Positions 1 to 11,960 of a stretch of 64,000 bases of DNA are shown one piece after another. The notes beneath the pieces were generated by a model. That model saw only the letters and a program-made list of their open reading frames with translations. It made no database searches and was not told the origin of the DNA. The stretch spans positions 3,664,056-3,728,055 of the forward strand of contig NC_036460.1 in NCBI RefSeq assembly GCF_002775205.1, written 5' to 3'. The stretch comes from Xiphophorus maculatus (Eukaryota; Chordata; Actinopteri; Cyprinodontiformes; Poeciliidae). The number at the start of each line of letters is the position of its first letter. Position 1 is the first letter of the stretch. A program made the position numbers and the translations under genes.

Positions 1-786
1 AGAAATGTTATAATTTTGGTCCCCAATCCAAGGAGTCTACCGAGGATAGAAATATCCTCTATAGTTGCACAGTGGGGAAATTCAGATGTCACAGCAGCAA
101 ATTAAGGTAACTGGAAGCACATATATTCACACATAAGTTAAAAATATATGAAAAAAAAGAATAAGATATATACAGTGACAATTCTTTAAGATAAACATAA
201 ACATGTTTTCTAACATCTCTTCACTTTTTCCTTCTCTTTCTTTCATTTTCCGACATCCACTTCTTTGTTTTCTCTTTTAGTTTCCCCGCTTTCGCTCTCC
301 TCCTTTCATCTCTCCATTTTTCCCTCTTCTAATTTCCTTTCCTCATTACAACAATGCAGAACGAAGAACAGCAGCAGGAAGCTAATAAACGTCGGGACTT
401 AGCGAGATTCAAGGCAGACTTAGTGGTTTGGTGAACTTGAACTAACCTTGATTCTCTGCATTCCTCTGCAAAGTCATCATAATCTCTGCTCATTTAATAA
501 CCGAATGCTAATCTGATCAGGGTAAGTGCTCAGAAATAACCGAGATGAGATGAAGCTGTCCTTAGACCTCCAGGCCAGACGGATGTAATGTAAAGAGTTC
601 AGGCTAGAAATGCAGTAAAACTGGAATAATTAGACGAAAAACTCTGACGACCTAGAGCCACCTACGGAGCACAATCCAGGTACAACAGGAAAAAGTTTCA
701 ATCCTATATTGAGGGAGAATAGAAATGCATTAATATTCCATACGTTCCTGTTAAAGGGGCGGTGTTACATATTTTCCAGGCACATT
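1..786. other. No gene seen
   Basis: AT-rich non-coding sequence with a polypyrimidine-rich stretch at about 216-350. No conserved coding frame, RNA gene or repeat family shared with the rest of the window was recognised. Confidence 0.5.
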
Positions 787-1035
787 CACTGCAAAAAAAT
801 AAAAAATCTTACCAAGAATTTTTGGTCTAGTTTCTACTGCAAATATCTTAGAACATTTGAAATGAGACAAAATACTTACAAGTATAACAGCTTGTTTCAT
901 CCTTAATATTGATGAAAAAGTTCTAGTTTGCACCGTTACCTAGCAACCCCGGCCAACCCCAGCCCGTTACCTAGCAACCCAGTTCTAGTTCCACTGGTAG
1001 ATTATTTCACTTATAACATGGGAGAAATGTCTTAC
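787..1035. mobile_element. Family-A palindromic MITE, left half (copy A1)
   Basis: Begins CACTGCAAAAAAATA and follows the family order: TCTTACCAAG, TAGTTTCTA.TGCAAATATCTTAG, GACAAAA, CTTGTTT, TTGATGAAAAAGTTCTAG, then the central pair of X-box-like sites GTTACCTAGCAAC at 935 and 966 (31 bp apart), then TTCCACTGGTAGATTATTTCACTTATAACATGGG. The right half is missing. Confidence 0.8.
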
Positions 1036-1375
1036 CAACCCGTAAACACCAAATGTATCGTTTTTGATGCAAAGTATTTTCCTAAAAAATCTGCTGCAAT
1101 AAATAAATATTTATGTATAAAAATATGTAACATACTCCTTAATGTGAGAAATGTAATAAAAGCTTTTTAAGTATTAAAAATGTACAATATAGATGTTGGC
1201 GTCAAACAAAAACAAAATGCCTGATGTATTAATTATGCTACAGACTAGGAAACAAGTGATGAGTTAATAATGGTTTCTTTTGTCCAACTTAACACATTCA
1301 ACCAATTTAATCTTTTTGTTTTTAATTGATAATTTTCCGATAATATTTTATATGATCAGGCTTTAAAGGGTTAAG

Positions 1376-1645
1376 ATCGATCTCCTCCACTTCCTCCATG
1401 AGCTGCTATTGCCGTCTGAAGAAATGCACCAACCAAAAACAACCAATCAGAGCTGAGAAGAGGGGCTTAGTGCTGTCAATCAACCTCATGTGCACCATGC
1501 TAAATGTGCTAATGGCGGAGAAGCAACTCAAAATCATCGATGGCTATGCTAACCAGCCTCAGCATTCACAACAATGCTGCACAACACAGCTAAGCTAGCA
1601 GTGTACCAGAGAGCGGAGGGTGATTGACAGCGCTAAGAACTTGAG
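1376..1645. mobile_element. TTAA-type palindromic MITE, fragment (family B)
   Basis: Shares CAACCAATCAGAGC...GGGCTTAG.GCTGTCAATCA and the inverted TGATTGACAGCGCTAAG with the fuller copies at 16064-16524 and 55643-56075. The outer TTAA end is not precisely placed here. Confidence 0.6.
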
Positions 1646-2095
1646 TAATTTTATCATGAAGTATTATACTGGAGTAAAATGTCTGGATTTTCTTCCCACT
1701 GAATGAAAAACAAACATGTTTTAACCAAACATTCACCAGACTCACACCTGCAGTTTCTGTTAAAGTTTGTAAAGATTTTTATTGATAGAAACTGATCTGG
1801 TACAATTTCATTTGTTATTTTTTGTTACTTGTATGAATTATTGTTATTTTCATCCTTAAAAACACCCAAATTTCCACTTAACTTTACATTTTGGTCCATC
1901 TAATGATACTATTTTAAAATATTAAATGATTGATAACTTGATCAGTTTCTCTGTACTTAACTTTTCACCAAATACTTTTTTATTCTTACTTGAGTAATTT
2001 CTGGATACTTTTTACATTTACTTGAGTAAAACTATGTTGAAGTAGTGATACTCTGACTTGGGTAGAGTTTTTTGGTACTCTACTCACCTCTGACC
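1640..2095. mobile_element. hAT-type MITE with ACTTGAGTAA repeats (family D)
   Basis: Shares GAGTAATTTTATCATGAAGTA, TGAATGAAAAACAAACATGT and TTAACCAAACATTCACCAGA with 14925-15250 and, in reverse, 37245-37647. The right end reads GGTACTCTACTCACCTCTG, the inverse of the CAGAGGTGGGTAGAGTAC type start seen at 31087. Confidence 0.65.
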
Positions 2096-2099
2096 TTAA

Positions 2100-3060
2100 A
2101 AAATGGCCAACGCTGCTGCCAAGTGTTAGAAGTTTTCCTGTCACCTGGTCCCGGGTGGTTCTGGGAAATGGAGTCCAGAAGAAGCAGACGGTTTTCTGTC
2201 GGGACAGTCGAGGCACAGAGGGTCAGTTTATGCAACAATCCGGCGTCAGCTAAATCCTCTTTACATAAGTCAGCTTATGGAGCAGCAGACTTTCTGAAAA
2301 ATCACTCTGTTATTATCACTGAAAACCAAATTAAAGTATGCTGCAATTACTCAAGTATTAAACACAATTAAAACATTTTTTATGAAGCATTTAGATGCAT
2401 AAATGTTTCACATATCTGACTGTGTGGAAAGCAGTAAGTTGCACTATAAGGAGAGGAAGCGACACTCCTGCCATCATGCTGACCTGTTTCAGTTACGTAA
2501 CATCCAGAGCAGAATCGCATTTCAAATGTCTGAACAGCAGGATTTTATAAAGACACATGGAGGTCAGAAAAACCCTGAGAATTCATTTAAACAGTTTTAT
2601 TAATATACCTGTTTAATAAAACTGAACATTCACACTCATTTTCAATATTTTATTTAGGAATGGACCTCGAGGTTTATTGTTAATATTTAATATTGCGATC
2701 ACTGCACTTCCATAACGTGACAGAATTATGTTTTCACATTTGACAACTTTTCCAGCTGCTTTTTAATTTTATATTATTTTATAAATACTGTTAACCAAAG
2801 TTAACAGCAATATTTAGGTTAATTTACTCTGTCATACAGAATGAAATGAGTGTTCATTTTTAAGGTCATATTTTCACCATGTTAGTCCTACATTTATTAA
2901 TGTCAGAGTTCTAAATTAAATATTTCATTTGAAAGCTAAATACTTTGTTTGCAAACTAAATATTTTGCTACAAATTAAACATTTGTTTTTCTCAGTATGT
3001 ATGTAGTTCCAAATGTTTTATTAAAAAAGAAAAACAATTTCCAAACTAAACATTTAATTG
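2100..3060. other. No gene seen
   Basis: AT-rich sequence. Near 2920-3060 short TAAATATTT / AAACATTTG motifs foreshadow the denser array at 3720-4270. No coding signal was found. Confidence 0.45.
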
Positions 3061-3069
3061 CCCTCTCTA

Positions 3070-3215
3070 TAACACACACACACACACACAAAAGGACTCG
3101 TTGCCATAGCAACTGACAGCAATGCCACTGTATATTTCAAAATTTGATACCAAAAAACACAAACATTTCCCACACAAAGAACAGAACTTTCAGTCCATTA
3201 CTTCTTAATAAGTGA
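3070..3215. repeat. Repeat family E with X-box GTTGCCATAGCAAC (copy 1)
   Basis: After a short CA run the sequence CTCGTTGCCATAGCAACTGAC...CCAAAAAACAC.CAAACAT..TTCCCACACAAA.AACAGAAC.TTCAG.C.ATTA is shared with 62812-62940. The X-box match is at 3100-3113. Confidence 0.7.
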
Positions 3216-3719
3216 TTGCTGTTGTAGATTAGCTACCGCTGCTGTTAGCCAAGCTAATGGGGGCGGGATCTTACACACCTGACGTCATAGTTTGGTGTGT
3301 ATTTTTTTAGTTAAAGCATCCAGAGGTTCGTTCTGCCACTGATGTTTGATATATGTTCTATTACCAACCTGGAAACTTATCACAAGTGTCGTCATTTGTC
3401 TCTGCTGACGTCAATACTGGTTTGCAAGTCTAATGTCTTGTTAATGTAAATGTTGGACTTTACACCCGGAGGTCACAGACAGATGAAGGTGGAACACAAA
3501 CCATGCAGATATTCCTGCAACGTCAGCAGTTCGGGACCAGCTGAAGGGCCCTGAAGGTGAAGCGTTTGTTTCAGTGATTGATCTGCAGATCTTCAGTAAT
3601 GATCTGGGGTTAATCACTGAAGGAACGAGATCACAGAGTTCCTCTGAGACAAGGTGAGACACCCAGAAGAAGCTACGATCTGGAGCTTCAGAGGATTTCT
3701 TCTTAGTTTAATTTTATCC

Positions 3720-4270
3720 CAGTAAGTAAAATAATATTCCGAAACTAAATATTTTAATAAATATTTAGCTTGCTAACTGAATATTTAGGTTGCTAGCTAA
3801 ATATTTAGCTAAAATAAATATTTACTTGTAACTAAATAGCTTGCTAACTCAATATTTACATTGCTAGCTACATATTTAGCTAAAGCAAATATTTATTTTA
3901 ACTACATATTTAGTTTGCTAACTCAATATTTAGGTAGCTGGCTAAATATTTAGCTAAACTAAATATTTGCTTTTGAACTTGATACTTAGTTTGGAAAATC
4001 GGTATTTAGTTTGGAACTAAAATAGTTAGCAATATAAATATTTTATTTTGAAGCAAACATTTAGTTTGAAAACTAAATATTTAGCTCAGACTTAAAACAT
4101 TTAGATGGTAACTAAATATTTAGCTTGCTAGCCACTTAGCTAAGTGGATAGAACCAATAATATAGACAAATATTTGTAAATGGTTTAGCCACTTAGCTAC
4201 ATGCTAGCTTGTTGGCTAGCATGTAGCTGGTAAGGGAAATATTTAGCGTGTGAATTAATATTTATTCTGG
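3720..4270. repeat. Dense TAAATATTTAG / GCTAGCTAA degenerate tandem array
   Basis: The self-complementary decamer TAAATATTTA, or close variants such as CTAAATATTTAGC, recurs many times, interspersed with TTGCTAACT and GCTAGCTA blocks. Spacing is irregular (about 20-45 bp), so it is a degenerate array rather than a clean satellite. No gene. Confidence 0.7.
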
Positions 4271-4279
4271 AACTCTGAC

Positions 4280-5640
4280 ATTTATAAATGTGAAATAACA
4301 CGGTGAAAATGTGACTTTTATCTCAGTAAGTAAAATAGTATTTTGAAATAAACTTTTATTTATATACAGTTGCAACGTCATGCGTGCAAGATCCCGTCCT
4401 CGATTTCCCAACTAAGGGCAAAAAACCTGCTAACTAGCGATGACCGTCATTGGTTTTTGCTGTCGAGTTGTCAAAATAACGCTAAATCTAAAATTTACGT
4501 AATATATGTAATTCGGTGTGTTTCGGTTCAGTTATGTCAACTTTCTGATCAGAGCATGTGTTTAAATTAGGTAATCAACTACTGTGGTCAGTCGATCACT
4601 TATTAAACCTTTAACTTCACTTTCATTAATCATGTACACATCTACAAACATTTTATGTCATAAAGTAACATACCTTGTGTCTGATGTCAACCAGAAGAAG
4701 AAAATTACTTTAAACTCAGCAAATTTAACGTTTGGCAAACGGAGAAGTTGGATTTACTTCCGCTAACTGTAATACTGCCAAAATAAAAGCTGGAATTTCA
4801 AAATAAAACACGAGGTACTTCAAAATTTTACAATTAAATTACCAAGCGTGAAACAACCATTTAAATATTTTTTCCAATATTATCGGTTCTTTACGCTGAT
4901 ACTAACTGTTGTACAAAGATAACCAACGAAAATTGAAAATACTTATATAAATAATGTCAGAAAACAAATAAACCAGCGCCATAAGAACAAATAAATACTC
5001 CCGAAAATCTTCAAGACATGTGGAAAGCAACTGTTAAGGACCCCTTTAATATGCACCAAGATAGTCTGAATGCTTGGAAAGTAAATATAAAAAAGAAAGG
5101 ATGAAGTAAAATATTTTCACAACACTATGGATTCCTACATAGCACTTTTAATCTGTTTCGAATGTTGTTGAAGGAAGCATTTGTGGAGTTAAAATATTGC
5201 TTCTGAGCAAAAATGTGAAAATTTACTTTCAAACATTTTTATGTATTTGTTCAAAGTAAATGTAATTATAGAGGAGCTCAAAATTGCAAAACCCATCTTT
5301 AGGCTGCAACTGAACATGATGCGGATATGTGTGGGGGGTTTTTTCAAAGAAAAATGAAAGTAATAAAAGCTAAAGATATGCTTTTCATTATTTGAAACAT
5401 TTTCTAAATGTTATGAAAATTGAATGTGTTTTTTGAAATACTAATTTGAATTTTTAAATATTTTTTACACCATTTCATCTGTTTTCAAATAAATAAATAA
5501 TAATATTTTGGCCCATCATTGCCGTTTCCAGCTTCTCTGTGATCACAGAGCATCATCTCTGTCTGCATCCGCCATGAAGGTCAAGCCAAGGAGCTTCACA
5601 CATTCACAAAAAAATAAATAAATGAATAAGTCATTTAAAA
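4280..5640. other. No gene seen
   Basis: AT-rich sequence with several open frames under 70 codons that show no recognisable protein similarity. No repeat family shared with the rest of the window was recognised. Confidence 0.4.
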
Positions 5641-5816
5641 CACACTCGCATTGTTCCAGGAATCCATGCATGAACCGCGATTCTGCAACACACCAACAAC
5701 CTGCACCAATCCGCCTCTTACCGCAGCTTTAATACACCAAGACTCTGTTAAATTAAAAAAAAAAACAGCTTTCAGGGTATCGAGCGATCCAAACAATAGG
5801 GGGAACTGGCATTGGG

Positions 5817-5830
5817 GTTTCCATGGCAAC
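5817..5830. promoter_or_regulatory. Single-copy canonical RFX X-box
   Basis: GTTTCCATGGCAAC matches the X-box consensus GTHNYYATRRNAAC at every position. It lies about 370 bp before a CpG-rich block (6180-6300), in sequence that does not look like a repeat copy. X-boxes usually sit within a few hundred bp of ciliary gene promoters; no such gene is recognisable here. Confidence 0.45.
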
Positions 5831-6169
5831 TGCAGCAAGCTGCTAAGAGGGCTGCTTTGATAACATATGTCAGACTTGACTGCTTTGATCACAGTGAGCC
5901 TAGCAACAGATTCTGAGCCTGAAATGCAAAGAAAACTCCAAAAACTCACAAAAAAGAAACAATCAGATTATTCCTTTTATGTTCATAATTCTCCAAAATA
6001 TGATTTAATCTGTAGCGATCAGAGCAGTTTCTGTAAATTAGGGATTTCCAAATACAATGAAAAATAAAAAACTCATAATTCCTGTAAATGCAGCTGCAGC
6101 TTTAAGAGTACAGAGTGTAAAATGTTGTCTTTTTCCTGCTCGTCTTCATGTCTGTAGCGACTGAACTCC

Positions 6170-6310
6170 CGTTTGTCTCTGCAGCATCAGCGACGGTGGC
6201 GGCGTTGGGTTGGGTTGGGTGGGCGGCTTATACCGCAGCGGCTCGGCGCTGCATCACTGCCACACGCAACACGAGGAGCGGGGACAAACAAGGAGGCAGA
6301 CAGATGAAAA
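6170..6310 (+). other. CpG-rich block with G-quadruplex motif
   Basis: A compact CpG-rich stretch in AT-rich surroundings. It contains GGGTTGGGTTGGGTGGG (6207-6223), four GGG runs with 1-2 nt loops, followed by GGCTTATACC and several CpGs. It could be a promoter or first exon of an unrecognised transcript. The open frame 6148-6459 has no recognisable domain. Confidence 0.35.
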
Positions 6311-6543
6311 TAATTGGGAGAAAAGCGAGGATGGGAAGATGTTTCTTAGGGAGGAAGACGGATGCGTCAGGCAGAAACATTAGTATGCAACCAAGTTGTT
6401 GGTTCAGTTACACAAGAACAAAAACGCCTCAACCATCCAGTTATTGCTCAACTTATTGACATATCTGGCAACATAGATGGGTAGCTGCACTTTAGTTTCA
6501 CTCCAGGCCTTGACAGCAGCTGGCTGCAAGTTTTAGTTGATTA

Positions 6544-6675
6544 CACTGCAAAAACATAAAGTCTTGCCAAGTATTTTTAGTGCAAATAACTTAGTAGACT
6601 TAAAAAGCGACTAAACGAAATTCGAAGTTTTAAGCAAGACATAGGAGCTTGTTTTAATCCAAATACCAAAGTTAT
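6544..6675. mobile_element. Family-A MITE fragment (copy A2)
   Basis: Starts TTACACTGCAAAAACATAAA with the flanking TA, then CTTGCCAAGTATTTTTAGTGCAAATAACTTAGTA and AAGCAAGACATAGGAGCTTG. Only the left arm is present. Confidence 0.75.
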
Positions 6676-6679
6676 TTAC

Positions 6680-7480
6680 ATTTCATAAGAATTGCCATAA
6701 AATGATGTGATTTTCTTTAGAGTTCTGATAAATATCTGAATGTTTTATTGTTGTTTTATTGAATCTTTTGTTATTTTTACCATTGTGTGTTGATTTGGAC
6801 TTCTGAAATTCATCAAATTTTGTCAGAAAAAATTGCTGGAGTAAATATCAAGATTCACTATACAAAAAGCACTGTATAAGAAGATCTGATTTTAATTTGA
6901 AGAAACTTATGAAAAACAAAACAAAAAATCAAATCTAAAACAAGAAAACTTCACTTTGATTTAATGTTGTACAGAGAAAACAAAGTCTGCCCGTTTTCAG
7001 CTGCAAAATACAAAAACTGCTTTAGAAAACAACATAAAGTCTGCATTATATCACTTTTATTAAAAGTTTTAATTACAAATATCTACCTAAAAGTCTTTAT
7101 ATATCTCATATTTCTCTCCCAAAGAACCAGAGTTTTTCCTAATCTTTAAAGTGGTCCAGATAAATCGTTCTCCAGCGTTTCCAAAGGTCTTTCAAAGGAC
7201 TTTGGCTCCATTTCAGCCCAGAGTTTGACCCGTTTCAATTTGTCTTGAGCCACTTTACTTTCACCAGTAAATCATTTAAGAAGAATCCACAACCCCTGAA
7301 CCTTTCCCCATTTTCTACTTTAATTAAAACCTATCAAACTCAAACCTGGCCATTATGGAAGAAACTGTGAGAAGAAAGTTGTTGTTGAAAGAAAGACGTC
7401 GGTTTCTTTTGCAGCAGACTAATCTGTGAGGGAAAACTGGGATGAACTCGTCTCAATTCCGCGATTCAAAATGGCCGCTC
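6680..7480. other. No gene seen
   Basis: AT-rich sequence with no recognisable coding domain, RNA gene or repeat. Confidence 0.4.
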
Positions 7481-7661
7481 CTCGCATCAACATTAGAAAT
7501 TCTGTATTTTTGTATGACTATAACTTTGTGAGTATTTTACACTTATTACTTAAGTCATTTTGTATTCTTGAAGGTGAAAGTTATTTTTTGTACTCAAGTA
7601 CATTACAAAACTTGTGCTTTTACTTTTACTACAATATTTTTTCATACACAAGTATCTGTAT

Positions 7662-8007
7662 TAGTGCTGCTGTAAAACAATATTCTAGCAATCGAGTACT
7701 CTATCAATTATTATTACCATTAATCGAGTAACCAGAAAAATCGAATCATGTTAAGCAATTGAAGGATGCTTATTGGCTGCCCAACAAATGATAAAAACCC
7801 GGAAAATTGGACGTTATGCTACTAGCACTTAGCAACATCTCATAGGCGGAAGTGAGAGCGCTGCCCAACACAAATAATGACCCGGCCGGAACACGGTGCA
7901 CTAAATAATAAAACATAATTTAACAAAGCTTCAAGGCAGATTAATTTTCCTAGAGAAATTTTAATAATTGAAGTACTCAAATCATACGAGGAATCGCTGC
8001 AGCCCTA
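7662..8007. mobile_element. hAT-type MITE nested inside an ACTTAAGTA repeat
   Basis: Termini TAGTGCTGCTGTAAAAC and, inverted at the right end, TAGGGCTGCAGCGATTC form imperfect terminal inverted repeats. Flanks ATCTGTAT and ATCTACTT resemble a decayed 8-bp target duplication. The surrounding 7500-8060 sequence (TACTCAAGTA, TACTTAAGTACA) is an older hAT-type repeat that it interrupts. Confidence 0.55.
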
Positions 8008-8313
8008 ATCTACTTCTACTTAAGTACAGAACTACTTTTGACACATGTGTCAAATTACATCCATAACATTAAGATAAATATCAGAGATATTTACTGTAGT
8101 ACTTACTGCCAAACTAACAAAATTAGCTTAGCTAATGTAGCTTTTATCTGCTAGCTAACACGGACACTTACCAAGATGGCGGTTCTTGTGGGAAACGAGT
8201 TTCAGTTCCTCTGCTGCAGATTTTCAATTCTTTTTGTTTTATTTAATTTTTTATTATTATTATTTCTTCTTTAGAGTGCGGTTGTGTGTTTATGTGTCTA
8301 CTGGTTTGATTTG

Positions 8314-8360
8314 AAGTGTGTGTGTGTGTGTGTGTGTGGGGGGGGGGGAGGGGGGGGGGT
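8314..8360 (+). repeat. (TG)n microsatellite joined to a G tract
   Basis: About 12 TG units run directly into a G11-A-G10 tract, followed by ordinary sequence and then a C-rich stretch (8381-8400). The arrangement can form Z-DNA and G-quadruplex structures and is prone to length change. Confidence 0.9.
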
Positions 8361-8399
8361 CTTTAAAGACATTGATGATCTCCCCCCCTCGCCCCCTCC

Positions 8400-8560
8400 C
8401 TCTCTCTCTGCGGTCCTCGGCACGTCTCGGTTGCCATGGCAGCGCTCGCATTGCTGCAGGCTGGCTGTAGCGCGGCGCGCAGGTTGAAAAGGAAAGCAAA
8501 AGAGGGAGAGGGATCACTGCGGAGGGAGGGAGGGGCGGAACGGGCGAGAATATGTTTTCC
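8400..8560 (+). other. CpG-rich block with near-canonical X-box
   Basis: Contains CTCGGTTGCCATGGCAGCG (X-box at 8430-8443, 13 of 14 consensus positions) and GCGGCGCGC. It may be a promoter or first exon, but no gene could be traced from it. The long open frame 8436-9170 runs through a CA microsatellite and is rejected. Confidence 0.3.
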
Positions 8561-8770
8561 AATTCATTACCCCTACACCAAACCCCCCCACAAAAAAACA
8601 CTCCAAAAAAAACAACAACACAAAAACAGGAACCACCCCCCCCCCTCAGACCTGGCAGGGCGGCAGAAAGGCCTCGGCCTGCTCAGTAGTCCACACACGT
8701 TGGATCTAAACTTCAGACTGCATTTATTATTCATCCCCGTCTTCTTCCAGGGCAGACAGCTCTGCAGCCG

Positions 8771-8885
<115 letters not shown>

Positions 8886-9121
8886 AGACATAAATTGCAT
8901 CAGTCTACTGCCTTTAGATATAATGTATTACAGTGCAGAATGAGCCTGCTGCATGATTACCGCCTGCAGAAGGAGACGCCTCAATTCACCCAAACATGCG
9001 GACTTTCATCTTGTCTTCTGTCAAATTCAGACAAGTTTTCTTTTAACTTAATTTTTTTTTTTTTTTGCTATTATTTCTTCCCAATATTAATACTGTGTTC
9101 ATATGCAGCTCTGGTGCTCTA

Positions 9122-9509
9122 CACTGCAAAAACACAAAATCCTACCAAGTACTTTGGGTTTAGTTTCTAGTGCAAATATCTTAGTACGCTACACTAATTT
9201 ACAAGTAACTTTTCAGCAAGATACAGGAGAACGCTTAAAGTCAATAATTTCTTAATATTGATTAAAAACTTCTGGTTCCACTTGCAGATTATTTCAGTTA
9301 TAACAAGACATTTTACCCATGTTGTAACTGAAATAATCTGCAAGTCGAACCAGAATTATTTAATCAATATTAAGGAATTATTTACATAAAACAAGCTCAC
9401 ATCGTATTGAAAAGTTACTTGTGACTTAGTTTACCGTCTTAAGATATGAGCACTGAAAACTATACCAAAAATCCGAAAAACTCAAGAAGATTTTGTGGGT
9501 TTTTAGTGT
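9122..9509. mobile_element. Family-A palindromic MITE, near complete (copy A3)
   Basis: Left end TACACTGCAAAAACACAAAATC; the right arm is its inverse and ends TTTAGTGT. The centre reads ATTATTTCAGTTATAACAAGACATTTTACCC then the inverse GTTGTAACTGAAATAATCTGC. This copy lacks the central X-box pair. Confidence 0.85.
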
Positions 9510-9703
9510 TTCAAACGTGGTTGAAGAACGTGTCTTTGTACCCACACAATTTCCATGTAGATTTTGGTCCTAAAACTGGATAAATGTTTCTATAAAATGT
9601 TTTATAATTATATTTTAACTTTTATTTAAGAATAATTTGTTATATTAAAATATGAATACTTTGATCAAAATTTGGGTCTTTTATGCTTGAAATTACTTCA
9701 GTA

Positions 9704-9936
9704 CACTGAAAAAAACACAATCTTACCAAGTATTTTTTTTTATTTTTGATCTAGTTTTTAGTGGAAATATTGTAGGATGTTTAAAATAAGACAAAACGAA
9801 CTTGTAAGTAAATTTTCAGCAAGAAAAAGGAGCTTGTTTCAAATCAATAGTTTCTTAATACTGAAGAAAAGTTCTATTTCCAGTGGCAGATTATTTCATT
9901 TTTCCCGTGTTAAAAGTGAAATAATCTGCCAGTGAC
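9704..9936. mobile_element. Family-A MITE, left arm and centre (copy A4)
   Basis: Starts TACACTGAAAAAAACACAATC and continues through TTCCAGTGGCAGATTATTTCATTT and back to GAAATAATCTGCCAGTG. The right arm is deleted. Confidence 0.8.
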
Positions 9937-9975
9937 TTAAAAGAAGTTTTACTTCCTGATTTAATGCCTTGAAAT

Positions 9976-10388
9976 TGGGCCTCTGTCTCTTTAAGGAGCT
10001 CCTGTTCTTTCTGAAGCTCTGCCTTCCCAACATGGCTCCTCTACTAATGTTTTTTTTTTACCAGCGTTACTCTGAGAAGTAGCGTCTATAGTGAGATCAG
10101 CAGTTCCACCAGGTGTTTGCTAATTGCTGCTGGCTAGTCTGAAGGAGCTGAGTGGGGGAATTAGACGCTTGGAAACTGCAGCTTTGAGGAGAAGCTGCAC
10201 CTCGAAGGCGGGGCTAGGTCCATCCAGGTGTTTTACAGCTGAGTAGTTGCCATGGAAATTAAAGGATTTATGAAACATCCATGAAAAAATCAAGGTAACA
10301 CTCCATGTTTGTTGTTGATGTGGGAGTAACTTTATAATATGATGTAAAGTTAAAAAAGAGGAAAGTTGACATAATACTGCTTCTTTAA
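9976..10388 (-). mobile_element. MITE family C (copy 1, inverted)
   Basis: The reverse complement begins TTAAAGAAGCAGTATTATGT and ends AAAGAGACAGAGGCCCAATT. The same order occurs at 24954-25334 on the plus strand, including GGTGTTTGCTAATT, GATCTCA.TATAG and the ACATGGCTCCTCTA segment. Confidence 0.7.
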
Positions 10389-10399
10389 GCTTTTTCTTG

Positions 10400-10990
10400 T
10401 CCTTATAGTTGTTTTTCTGCAGCTTCTCCTTCATCATCAGATGTCAACCTGACCTCCTCAAACACGAACATGAACCTGTTCTGATGACCTTTTGACCCCT
10501 GGGCTTCCATACTGAGCAGCGACCGCAGTGCATTCAAGGAATGAAGCCACTCAGGCGTGATCCTGCATGCATGGAGACCTGGAGCTGAATTCAACCTCAA
10601 TATTCTGACTTTTTAAAGTTCATTTTAAATGTAACTTTCCTGCGTCTTTATGTTTTGTTTCTTGTCTTGTAATGAAAAGTGAATCAAGAACGTGAGGAAA
10701 TCTATTTCTTTCTAGATTAAATCGCTTAGCAACAGCATGCTCCAATATCGGTTTGCCTTTGTATAAATTACGTCAATCGGGACATAAAAATAGAAAATGA
10801 TCATATGATGGCAACTTTGACTTTGATTTTTGCTTTTTTGTTCACCAGATTTTTCCAGTGTTTGAAATGCTAAATGTATTCGCAGATGTGTGAGCTGCAG
10901 CTCATGTTTCTTAATTTTTCATCATATCGTTGTTGACACTCTGAAGCCGTGCATTTTCCTTCAGTGATCTTCCAACATAGCAAAAAAATA
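10400..10990. other. No gene seen
   Basis: Non-coding sequence without recognisable repeats or coding domains. The open frame on the minus strand at 10403-10600 has no similarity that I recognise. Confidence 0.4.
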
Positions 10991-11009
10991 AAATTACTGC
11001 AACATTTAT

Positions 11010-11960
11010 TTTGGTAATTTCAATTTGCACAATTCTGTGGTTAACAGAAACACAGAAAATGCTTCACACTATCATTGACCACATATCTGCACAATTTGAC
11101 ATTTTGAAAATAAATTTGCTTAATGAAAAAAATGGTAATTTCTCATTTTTTGATAAAAGGTTTGGAGCTAGCATGTGGCGGAGTTTTTGCTTTACCAAAA
11201 TTGGTGTATTTTGCAAAACTGCAACGGAAACAATTTTTGCGTATCACGAGTCACATGATCAACGACAGGATGTTACCACTGGTGGAAACCATGAAGAAGA
11301 AGAAAATATGTGGCTGGAGATTTTAAAGAAACATAATTGTAAAATGTATTTACTGTGCTCCTACAAAATATTTAAAACTCAGACCTGAACATTTAGAGAC
11401 ACAAAATACAATTACAAAGTCAGTCTTCTATCACCTGGAGAATATTTCCAGGATTAAAGGAATAATGTCACTGCAAGACTCTTTAGTCACATTGGTAACT
11501 GCAACAGTAGCTGTGTTTCCATTGACCTTAAAAGTGCACAAGTTGGATTTATAAAAATAAATTTGTTTAATGGAAACGCAGCAATTTCTAACAAAATTGT
11601 ATTTTTTGATTAAAAAAGTTGTTGTGCTGAGATGAGGTGGTTTTCTTGGCTGCATAAAAATTTGTGTATTTCGTAAAACTGCAATGGAAGCACTTGTTTC
11701 GCATCACAACAGTCACATGATCAACAACAGGATGTTACTACTGGCGGAAACCATGAAGAAGACGACAGGAAGTGGTAGGAGGAGTATGGCGTAGCGTGTT
11801 TTTTAAAGATAAGTGAACAAACTTATTCAACTTTGATTTTAATTGTGTTTCTCATTTAATCAAAACACCACAAAAGCAAAATTGTGTTTTTTGGACATTA
11901 GCAGAATGTCAACACTTTTCATTTCTGTGTTGAAAGTGTTTTTTGTTTTGGGAATTTTCT
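11010..11960. repeat. Cluster of 'GTTTCCATT' repeats (family F), with an L2 LINE scrap between
   Basis: Two diverged copies (about 11010-11340 and 11500-11960) share AACTGCAA.GGAA.CA, GTCACATGATCAAC.ACAGGATGTTAC.ACTGG.GGAAACCATGAAGAAGA. The same elements recur at 50815-51990. The AGCTGTGTTTCCATTGACC terminus is at about 11508. Confidence 0.65.
11393..11480 (+). mobile_element. L2/CR1-type LINE scrap (reverse transcriptase C-terminal part)
   Basis: A plus-strand frame reads SVFYHLENISRIKGIMSLQD, the segment found in fish L2-type LINEs just after the RT core. Related scraps are at 18240-18656 and 57180-57540 on the minus strand. Confidence 0.6.
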
